A stretch of 64,000 nucleotides of DNA, taken from Desulfovibrio gilichinskyi. Lineage in GTDB: Bacteria > Desulfobacterota > Desulfovibrionia > Desulfovibrionales > Desulfovibrionaceae. The stretch covers positions 62,001-126,000 of the forward strand of contig NZ_FWZU01000002.1 in the NCBI RefSeq assembly GCF_900177375.1, read 5' to 3'. Position 1 is the first letter of the stretch, and each line of letters opens with the position of its first letter. The notes beneath the pieces were generated by a model, which worked only from the letters and a program-made list of their open reading frames with translations, had not been told where the DNA came from and did not search any database. Both the position numbers and the translations under genes were made by a program. Below, piece by piece: positions 44,729 to 53,100 of the stretch.

Positions 44729-46006
44729 TTAGGAAATCATTTCCACAAAGGCTTCAATTCTTGTTTTAAGCTGTTCGACATCTTCCATGCTGTAATCTGT
44801 TTCAATTGCAAGCATGGGGACATCATTTTCTGCAAGTGTTTTTTCAACTTTGAAGGCTTCATGAGTATAGGGCTGGCAGAACATGAGTGAGTAATGGATA
44901 ACTCCGTCAACGCCGGTTTCTTTTGCGAGAGCTTTAATATTGTCCATGCGTTCGTTATTTGGAGTGAAGCAGGCACAGTCTATTTTCATATAGCGGTCGC
45001 AAAGGGCATCAATCATCTCTTCAACGGTTTCGCCTGATTCATCAACAAGATCACGGCTGTTGCGTGTTCCGATGCATGATTCTTCTGCGACAACGACTGC
45101 TCCTGAACCTTCAATTATGTAGGGTAATTTCCAGTTAGGAACAGCCATTGGACAGCCGGAGAGCATAAGCCTCGGTGTATTTTCAGGGACGATGCCTTCG
45201 TTTTTGGCAATACGTTCTTCTATTTGATCACATAGTGTATTGATGGACTGTGTGAAACGGATAGGGTCATCATAAAAGCTGACCTGATTGATGAGAAGAA
45301 CGTCACGTCCGGAAATAGGTGTTGGTTTAGCGGCGCGCAGTTTGTTGAGTCTCTGCAGAGCGCGTCTTTTATCGTTAACTATTTTTATGCCCTTTTTAAG
45401 GGACTCGGCAGTTACGGCCTTACCAGTAACTTCTTCAAGTTTATCTTTCAAGCGCAGAACTTCAGATTTCCACAAAATTCTGTCGCTGGCTTCCTTGCGC
45501 TGCGGTACTTCCATGATATGCATGGGAGCCATTTCGCCGAAGGCTTCGTATGCTTTTTTCTTACCGTCGCAGGTTGTTTCACCGATGATGAGGTCACATG
45601 ATTCGGTGTAAGGGCAGATTTTTGCCATTTTAAAGCCGATGAAAGATTTTATCAATGCGCAAGTGTTGCGGGGAACGATAGTTTCGGCAGCTTCGGTTCC
45701 GGCATCTGCTCCGGCGCAAAGGCCGACCTGAACAGCATCAACCGCGAGAGAAAGTTCTTCTGGAACGAAAACGCAGAAAGTTCCTATTATTTTTTTGCCT
45801 TCAGCTTTGGCATCCATCAATTCTTTAATACGGAGACCATGCACTTCTGAGAGTACAAAGTCTAGATATTCCATGCCCTTGAGACGTCCTTCCTGGGTCA
45901 TATAAATATCACCGTAGAATTTGCCGAGCACTTCGAGAAGCCCGTCATGGGCTGCGATATCAAGATTCAGATTTTCCCACATTTCTTTATACGCCGATTC
46001 TGACAT
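44729..46006 (-). CDS. Double-cubane cluster protein-like (2-hydroxyacyl-CoA dehydratase D family)
   Basis: A 425-residue protein of the HgdB/FldC family. Conserved cysteines occur at TFCVFVPEEL near 77, RNTCALIKSF near 115, PYTESCDLIIGETTCDGKKK near 132-147, LSGCPMAVPNWK near 287, VAEESCIGTRN near 309 and MKIDCACF near 342. True 2-hydroxyacyl-CoA dehydratases need two different subunits of this family plus the activator. Here a single subunit is paired with one activator, which matches the two-gene layout of double-cubane cluster protein ([8Fe-9S]) and its reductase. That family reduces small molecules such as acetylene in vitro, and its natural substrate is unknown. GAGGG precedes the ATG. 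The call as DCCP rather than a dehydratase is inference from operon content. Confidence 0.78.
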   Translation of the reverse strand: MSESAYKEMWENLNLDIAAHDGLLEVLGKFYGDIYMTQEGRLKGMEYLDFVLSEVHGLRIKELMDAKAEGKKIIGTFCVFVPEELSLAVDAVQVGLCAGADAGTEAAETIVPRNTCALIKSFIGFKMAKICPYTESCDLIIGETTCDGKKKAYEAFGEMAPMHIMEVPQRKEASDRILWKSEVLRLKDKLEEVTGKAVTAESLKKGIKIVNDKRRALQRLNKLRAAKPTPISGRDVLLINQVSFYDDPIRFTQSINTLCDQIEERIAKNEGIVPENTPRLMLSGCPMAVPNWKLPYIIEGSGAVVVAEESCIGTRNSRDLVDESGETVEEMIDALCDRYMKIDCACFTPNNERMDNIKALAKETGVDGVIHYSLMFCQPYTHEAFKVEKTLAENDVPMLAIETDYSMEDVEQLKTRIEAFVEMIS

Positions 46007-46202
46007 GATTTGTTCCCTCGCGAAATTTGTTGGATTTTATTAAAATAGAATCATCAGAATTAATGGAGTTCAGATAATAGAACAAATTGATAAAATTTAT
46101 CTTTTGCTTGGTTTGGTATTTGTAAAAGCTATATCTCGAAAGATAGTCGACTAGCTTTAATAAATTTATTCATATACTTCTGCCGCATACAAAGTAGAGA
46201 GG

Positions 46203-47801
46203 ATGCAATTGAAGAAAGCGGAAGCAACGGCTTATGCTCGCGGTTTAATTCCTGAAAGAGAATTTTGCGCAGCTTATATGGACCTTAGAAATTTGAGAGG
46301 ACTTTTGCAAAACAGTCCTGACTGCGCTGATTATGAAATTATTAAAGCTGTATGGGATGTGATTGTCGAGCAGCGGTATTCTGACCAGACTATGTCACGT
46401 CTTCTCTATAGGGAATGTTCAAAATCCTTAGCTGCTGTGGGAGCATTCTGCACGGATTCAAAGCTTTCATCAAAGGCTCTCAGTCTTCAGATTCAGGCCG
46501 CGAGCACCTGCAGTGAACATGCTTCAATAGAGGCATCCGGCGGGCTTGGCGTTTTACCGTTTGAGCTGGTTCTTCCTGATTCTCCATCTAAATTTTCAGG
46601 TAATTCACCATCTATCACGTGGAATGAACTACTACAGGCGGGAAACGTTACAAGTGAACCGGTCTTTTCAGGGCGCAGCGCAGTGATGGAATCCGCAGGT
46701 GATAATCAGATTTTTGCGGTAAAAATTGCGCGCAACGGGGAATCTGCTGAAGGGCTTCACCTTGAAGGTAAATGGATGGAAATGCTTCGTGCTGAGGCTA
46801 AATCCTGCTCCGTGCGGTTTGACTGCCCACGGCCATTTTCTGTTTCAGATAAAATACTTTTCAAGATTACAGGTCTTCCTGAAAACTGTCCTGATAATCT
46901 GCACAAAGACGGCTACGCAATGGCTTATCATGCGCACAGCGATTACTTTGCGTATCCGAACGATGACAGAGAAGGTAAGCGTACAGAGCCTCAGGATTTC
47001 TTGGAAATAATGTCCAGAAATTCATATATATTGGGCTGGCTTGCAGGAAGAGGCATTGTGCATGATGCCCCCATTCCGCTGTTCCATAACAGAGTGCAGG
47101 CCATGCGCCGCACAGACGAAGGCGTATACCAGTGGCATAGGTTCGGGCGGCTGGATCGCTGGCTTGAGTCATGCCGGTTCCCGAATTTCGGGCGTTCAGG
47201 ACTGCGTGATTTTGAACATCTGCAAGTGATGAAACCCGGTTCAGATAAATTTTACAGAGCCATCGGTTCTCATTTTATGAGCATACTGCTGGTCATAGGC
47301 AGTTGGTTCAGAGCGCAGAACCCAGAGCTGTGCGGACTGGATGAGAATAATGAACCCATCGATGCCCGTTCGCTTTTTGATCCTGACTTTTTTGAAAAAG
47401 CTGTGATGTCATGTTTCACAGAATACTACAGAGGTTTTACGGGGTTTGAGTTTCAGCACGAAATTGATTTGCACATCCCCAAACTGGTAAAATGTATGAT
47501 CGAGCAAATGGGTGTCGACAATCATATGTTCGAGTTCATGCGGATAGTCGATCAGAATATACTAGAGGATCAAGAGTTCCGTAATTATCTGCTGAAATAC
47601 GGAATGGCACCTGAAAAAGTCGCAGAGCTTAAGAAAGGGGAAGCAGACGTTCCGCTTGTAACAGGGCCGCATCTAGGAAATTTCAACGGAGTTATTTCAC
47701 TGCCCGAGATAATAGAATGGTCCGCAATGGCCGCGGGATGCTGCGTTGCGGCTAAGTCGCTCGGTGGTCGGTGGGTTGGGGCCAGGCTTGGGGCGGTGTA
47801 G
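46203..47801 (+). CDS. Kinase-fold protein, possibly SidJ-like pseudokinase
   Basis: A 532-residue cytoplasmic protein with no signal peptide. Residues about 140-310 carry marks of a protein-kinase fold: Lys174 in IFAVKIAR (beta-3 lysine), Glu188 in GLHLEGKWMEML (helix C) and a loop GIVHDAPIPLFHNRVQ (285-299) reminiscent of HRD...N. No canonical DFG is evident. The pattern recalls SidJ-related pseudokinases, which in Legionella carry out glutamylation, but I cannot confirm homology by eye. GAGAGG abuts the ATG at 46203, and a TTG at 46209 has ideal spacing, so translation may start there. It is divergent from the double-cubane operon and convergent with pbpC. Confidence 0.6.
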   Translation: MQLKKAEATAYARGLIPEREFCAAYMDLRNLRGLLQNSPDCADYEIIKAVWDVIVEQRYSDQTMSRLLYRECSKSLAAVGAFCTDSKLSSKALSLQIQAASTCSEHASIEASGGLGVLPFELVLPDSPSKFSGNSPSITWNELLQAGNVTSEPVFSGRSAVMESAGDNQIFAVKIARNGESAEGLHLEGKWMEMLRAEAKSCSVRFDCPRPFSVSDKILFKITGLPENCPDNLHKDGYAMAYHAHSDYFAYPNDDREGKRTEPQDFLEIMSRNSYILGWLAGRGIVHDAPIPLFHNRVQAMRRTDEGVYQWHRFGRLDRWLESCRFPNFGRSGLRDFEHLQVMKPGSDKFYRAIGSHFMSILLVIGSWFRAQNPELCGLDENNEPIDARSLFDPDFFEKAVMSCFTEYYRGFTGFEFQHEIDLHIPKLVKCMIEQMGVDNHMFEFMRIVDQNILEDQEFRNYLLKYGMAPEKVAELKKGEADVPLVTGPHLGNFNGVISLPEIIEWSAMAAGCCVAAKSLGGRWVGARLGAV

Positions 47802-47817
47802 CGGGATTACTTCCCGC
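47801..47817. terminator. Short hairpin between convergent genes
   Basis: A 6-bp GC stem (gcggga / tcccgc) with a 5-nt loop overlaps the two convergent stop codons. It lacks a T run, so termination by it is uncertain. Confidence 0.35.
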
Positions 47818-50128
47818 CCAGCACTTCAAAGATAATAGAATCCGTGCGGCCCAGTGAATCCGTTACGGATATCTTGTGTTTGCCAGCTTCAACTTCTGTG
47901 AAAAGGTTTTGATTAAACTCGCCCTTCTTGACTAACCTTCCGTCCAGAAACCAGTATAATGTTCCGCTGTCTGCTTCTGCGTCCGCTTTAAGCCCTATCT
48001 GTTGATACTTTAACGGAGTATCTTTTCGCAATAAATAAGGAGTGCTTGATGCCGGAGAAACTATTTTGGGTGCATTTCCTGCGGGGATAAGATCGCAGTC
48101 GGGTGCTAGCGGCGGAATTAGCGGCACTTCCATGTTATTTTCTGCGCGCCATCTGGCAAGCTGAGGCGGAAGAGTTCTGATAATCATTTTTTTTAGTTTT
48201 TTACGATCTAAACATTCACCGGAAAGACGGAATCCGCTCTTCGGGTCTATGAAAATCTGTTTGCAATATTCACACGGTTTAAGCTGTGTTTTGCCTGAAA
48301 GGGTCTGTATAGTGATTCTTTCGGTGCAAAACGGCCCGGGCAGTTGATGGCTGTGAGCGCAGACCTGTATTTCGGTTATTCCCGGACCATCCGGTTTAGG
48401 CGGCAGTTTACCGCCGGGGGATGTTATGCGCAGTAAATCAAAAAGCAACGGCCCCGCGTGTGACGCTCCCGAGATACCTTTACGTGGTCTTCCGTCAGGA
48501 TTCCCAACCCATACGCCAACTGCGTAATCGCCTGAAATGCCTATTGCCCAAGCATCTCTGTGACCGAATGAAGTTCCTGTTTTCCACGCCGTTTCCGGCA
48601 TGTCGCTGGTCAGCATCCAAGTATCGTTCATTTCCGGTCTGGATACTTTTGAAAGCATTTGCAGCGTAATCCATGATACTTCGGGCGAAAACAATTGCGA
48701 GCTGATATTATCAGCAGACGGAGTTATCTTGAAAGGGCGATACCGCCCGTTGTCAGCCAGACTTGCATATAAATTTGTCAGTTCCGTAAGTTTTACTTCG
48801 CACCCGCCGAGGACCAGCGGCAGACCATATTCCATAGGTTTTTTATCCAGCGTAGTCAGTCCGCCTTTTCTCAGCAGGGTGACAAAATCACTTACACCTG
48901 TTCTGGCTAATGTTTTAACCGCCGGAACATTCAGTGAACGGGCCAGAGCTTCACGCATTTCCACTTGTCCGGACCATGTCCGGTCATAATTTTCAGGTGA
49001 ATATCCTGAAAAATCCACCGGAATATCATATAAAAATGTTGCCGGGACCATCAACCCCTTATCCATTGCCAGCGCGTAAAGGAAAGGTTTTAGAGTCGAA
49101 CCTGGGGAGCGTTTGGTCTCTGCAAGATTAATCGCGCCGCCGTAGCCTTTTTCAAAGAAATCAGCGGAACCTACCAGCGCGCGGATTTCACGCGTTGGAA
49201 TATGGATGATGACGCAAGCCGCGTTATCAATATCCGCATTTCGTAAGCGTGAAACATATTCTTTAAGACGTGCTTCGGCTGTCTGCTGCAATTTGTAATT
49301 TAAAGTTGTCATTATTTCGGGTGGTAAGCCGTTTCTTTCAATCACCATTCTGGAAAAATGAGAAGCTTTAAGAGGGACAGGGAGTATTGCCGTCGGAAGC
49401 GGAACTTCTTTATTGCGTGCGACTTCTGCAGTTGGAAAAACGCCGCGTTCTTCCAGCTGGTCCATTACGTGATTCCGCCCGAGTTTAGCCTGCTGCGGGT
49501 GTCTGAGCGGATCGTAAAAAGCTGGTCCGCGGGGCAAAGTGGTAAGCAGTGCTGATTCCGCAAGAGACAGCGTTGAAGGATCATGACCAAAATAAAAATG
49601 TGAGGCCGCCGCAACTCCTTCGATATTTCCGCCGTAGGGGAGCATATTCAGATAAATTTCAAGTAGTTCTTCATTCGAATGATGCAGCTTAAGCTGTACT
49701 GCTCTGAATGATTCTTTGAGTTTGGCAGAAAAGGTGCGGGGTTCAGGAGTTGCCATGCGCGCAATCTGCATGGGAATGGTTGATGCCCCTGAAACAACGC
49801 GACCTGCAAGCAGGTTGGAGAGTGCCGCACGCACAACAGATATGGGATTGATTCCGGGGTGATATCTGTACCAGCCATCTTCAGAAGCTAAAAGTGACCG
49901 TATCAGCACCGGCGAGACTTTTGAAATATTCGTGTGCATCCGTCGAGCTTCGTCCGCAGGTAGAAAAATACGGAGCGGTTTGTGATCACGATCATAAACA
50001 ACAGTCGCAGTGTCGGGGTGAAGTTTGTGTTCAGGAAAGGGAAAAACCATATCCAACGCAAAAAAGGCGACAAAGCAAAAAGCAATGCCGCCTAGAGTAA
50101 TCAGTAATTTTTTATTTCTACTCACCAA
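47807..50128 (-). CDS. pbpC: Penicillin-binding protein 1C
   Basis: A 773-residue bifunctional peptidoglycan synthase with an N-terminal membrane anchor (about 8-26). The GT51 domain (about 50-230) includes SEDGWYRYHPG, QIARMATPEPRTFSAK and ELLEIYLNMLPYGGNIEGV. The transpeptidase has STLK near 342, SLN near 399 and KTGTS near 518. A C-terminal BiPBP_C domain (about 690-773) identifies the PBP1C group. The start is a rare TTG (50128) or the adjacent GTG (50125), both overlapping the end of the alpha-2-macroglobulin gene. In E. coli PBP1C is also encoded beside an alpha-2-macroglobulin, and the pair is thought to act in envelope defence and repair. Confidence 0.94.
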   Translation of the reverse strand: MVSRNKKLLITLGGIAFCFVAFFALDMVFPFPEHKLHPDTATVVYDRDHKPLRIFLPADEARRMHTNISKVSPVLIRSLLASEDGWYRYHPGINPISVVRAALSNLLAGRVVSGASTIPMQIARMATPEPRTFSAKLKESFRAVQLKLHHSNEELLEIYLNMLPYGGNIEGVAAASHFYFGHDPSTLSLAESALLTTLPRGPAFYDPLRHPQQAKLGRNHVMDQLEERGVFPTAEVARNKEVPLPTAILPVPLKASHFSRMVIERNGLPPEIMTTLNYKLQQTAEARLKEYVSRLRNADIDNAACVIIHIPTREIRALVGSADFFEKGYGGAINLAETKRSPGSTLKPFLYALAMDKGLMVPATFLYDIPVDFSGYSPENYDRTWSGQVEMREALARSLNVPAVKTLARTGVSDFVTLLRKGGLTTLDKKPMEYGLPLVLGGCEVKLTELTNLYASLADNGRYRPFKITPSADNISSQLFSPEVSWITLQMLSKVSRPEMNDTWMLTSDMPETAWKTGTSFGHRDAWAIGISGDYAVGVWVGNPDGRPRKGISGASHAGPLLFDLLRITSPGGKLPPKPDGPGITEIQVCAHSHQLPGPFCTERITIQTLSGKTQLKPCEYCKQIFIDPKSGFRLSGECLDRKKLKKMIIRTLPPQLARWRAENNMEVPLIPPLAPDCDLIPAGNAPKIVSPASSTPYLLRKDTPLKYQQIGLKADAEADSGTLYWFLDGRLVKKGEFNQNLFTEVEAGKHKISVTDSLGRTDSIIFEVLGGK

Positions 50129-53100
50129 TTACCATTTTTCCGATATCCGTGGCTCCTGCCACTTCAGGGTTATACATAGCTTCGACCTGTGCCGGAGGAA
50201 TCTTAAATTCACCTCGGGTAACGGCCCGTAGCAGAATCACTTGTTCCACTTCCCCGTCTTTGGGAATATCGGTGAAGACGAGCACTCTGTCATCCCTTAT
50301 GTCGACATGATCAGGGCTGACTTTTTCTCTTTCAATCCAAGGTAAATCTTCGCGCGTGGCAAGCTTGGTGTTTTCCGGTTCAAGGCCGGATGGCAGTAAG
50401 CATTGAATGACGGCATTTGATACTTCATTGTCCGTGCTCGAAACAACAGTTCTCATTGCAACAAGTTGTCCCTGTTTAATTTCTTCCGGATTTAACGGTT
50501 CACCGTCGCGGGTAAGGAACTCACGCTTTATTGTCAGTCCGTTAGAGAACGGCTTCCAGTTGGCGATTAAAGGTACTGCTCGTGAATTTATGGTCCACAC
50601 TGCGGTTCCTGCTGCCGGAACTGAATCAAGTTCAACTGAAAGCGTAGCATCCCCGTGAACAGTTACAACGGTTGTTGAGTTGCTGCCGAACTTGTCAAGC
50701 TCTACGCCGTTGCTCATGATCCGGCCCGAAGGAATAGGCTCAGCTTTTGTCTGTCCGAAGAATGAGCCGAGGGCCATGAATCCTAGTGCATTATCCTGTG
50801 TTACATCTTTTCCGTTATCTGCCATAAGATTTGACAATTTCTGAATCATTTTGGGTATGGAATCATCTGTTTTGTCGGACTCCATGCGGACAAGAGTTTC
50901 AAGTGCCAGATCACGTGTTTCGGAACTGAAGACGTTTTCTTTGTCCGTCTTAGAAACAGGAGCAGGCTTAGTAGATAAAAGCTGCATATATGCTTTCATG
51001 TCACCTGTTGCGGCGAAGGCTCCGCCGAGCAGGGTTAATGAAAGCTCATCGAGTTTAGTGATTTTTTGTTCTCGCAAATAATTCATGGGGCCGTGCATGG
51101 GGTTGCCGCATTTTGCCAAAACGTAGAGTGCATAGCTTGCTAACCTGTATGAACCTTTATCACTGAGTTCTCCGGCAAGGTTCGAAACGTAATTCATAGC
51201 TGAATTTAACAGCAGGGTATCAACCTGATAACCGGAAATTCCCGCTTCGTAGAGGAAGTGCAGTGCGTAGACAGAAGTCCATTTATCGGTATTACGTCCG
51301 TTCGGCCATAACGAGAAACCGCCGTCTCCGCTCTGCATCATGGAAAGTTTGGTTAGCGCGGACTGCACCATGTATTGCGGCGAGTTCTTCTCAAAACTTT
51401 CAGGAGAAAGTTCACGGGCAAGTTCCGGGAACTTCAGCAGCGGGAAAGCTCCTGATATTACCTGCTCGGTACATCCGTAAGGATATTGCAAAAGGTAATC
51501 GAGTTTTCCTGCCATGCGGATCATGGGCTGATTGCCGACGGTCAGTGTCCGGCTGATAGTTGAATTCATCATTCCTTCTGATTTAGACGGGAATGATGTT
51601 TCCTTGTCTTTAAGGAATCCGGACTCACTGCTGCGCGTTGCAGGTAGGGCCGGACGAATATTCATATCAACCGTTGCCACGGCATTTTCTTTGTTGCCTG
51701 CTGCTGTGAAGGTAAAGGCTGATTCGCCGATATCTTTACCGGTTCTGGCTTTAAAGAATGTGGTGGTTTGCCTGTCTTTAGCAACGGCTAATGAATCAAG
51801 ATTCATATTTGTCTGGAAAGAACCGGTTGATTTAACGGTGACGGTAAAATTGCCGTCAGTCGGCGTATCGTTGCGGACGCTTACAGGAATTTCGAAGCTT
51901 TCTTCAGGAGCAAGGAAGCGTGGCAGAGTCGGTGTTACCATCAGCGGCGAACGGACTGTCATCAAGTTTGATGACGAGCCGAATTTTTCTCCGTCGGTAA
52001 CAACAGCCATAATCCTCAAGGCTCCGTTAAATTCGGGGATTTTCGCATCAAACGAAGCGTTTCCGTCTTGGTCTGCTGTGATTAAACCTGACCAGAACGT
52101 AACAGGTTTGACGCGCCTGATAGAACCGCTGCCTGTGAATTGTTTCATCATAGCCAGAGCTTCACCGCCACCGGCAGGAGATTTGTTGATAGGACCGGCG
52201 TCAGGCATGAGCATGCCGAAAGTATCCGACCATCTCACTCCAAGTGCTCTTTTGGCGTAAAAATAGGTAAACGGATCAGGAGTTTTTTGTCCTGCAAGTC
52301 TTAGTATTCCTTCATCTACAGCTGCAATAGTCAGCTTTGCTCCGGGGGTTGTTTTCACTTTGAATGTGACCGTTTTTTCAGGACGGGTTGTTTCAGGAGA
52401 AGTGATATCAACTGGGAGTTTGTTGGACTGCCTGTTTACGAAAATAGGCACAGCTCCGACCGCGCGGGCTGAAGCGCCGGGCTCAAGATCTTTGACAGAC
52501 CTGATCAGAGTTGCAGTTACATAAGCGTTAGGACTCAATTCTTTCTGCACCGGAACGGAAATGGTTGCCGTATTTCCTGTTATAGTCAGTGTTTTCATCC
52601 AGCGTACAGAGCGGTCTTCAACCGTAACAAGCATCTGTCCTGAGAAAGGAGTGCGGAGCTGGAACTCTGCCATTTCTCCGGCCTTGTAATCACCGCTTCT
52701 AGTCGGGATTATATCCAGTCTGGAAGGATTTTTAAGTGCCCATGGAGAATAACCCCATCCGCCGCAGAAGAAATCTGCCTGCGCGGAAACGCCTGATTCC
52801 GGATCACTCAGTATTACGCGATAGCTTCCGAATTGAACCGGCGTTACTTTAAATGAACCTTGAGATTCAGAGGGAGATATTTTGCGTGTCTCAATAAGCT
52901 GGGGGTCGCGTTCGGTCACATACCTGAATCCGCCGGACGCAGTGGTGCGTATAATGGTCTGCCAGCGATCTCTGTATAAGGTCATGATCATCTTGGGAGC
53001 CACTGTCTTTTCACCTTCCGGAGTAAGGGTCACGTAATCGAGTTTGACCTCTTCGTTCTCTTCATATCCTTGTTTAGTGAGCTCCTTAAGACCGGGATAG

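Noticed and set aside
44729-46006. Annotation as 2-hydroxyglutaryl-CoA dehydratase
   Set aside because: Only one subunit of the family is present and no CoA-transferase or glutamate pathway gene is nearby, so the double-cubane reading fits better.
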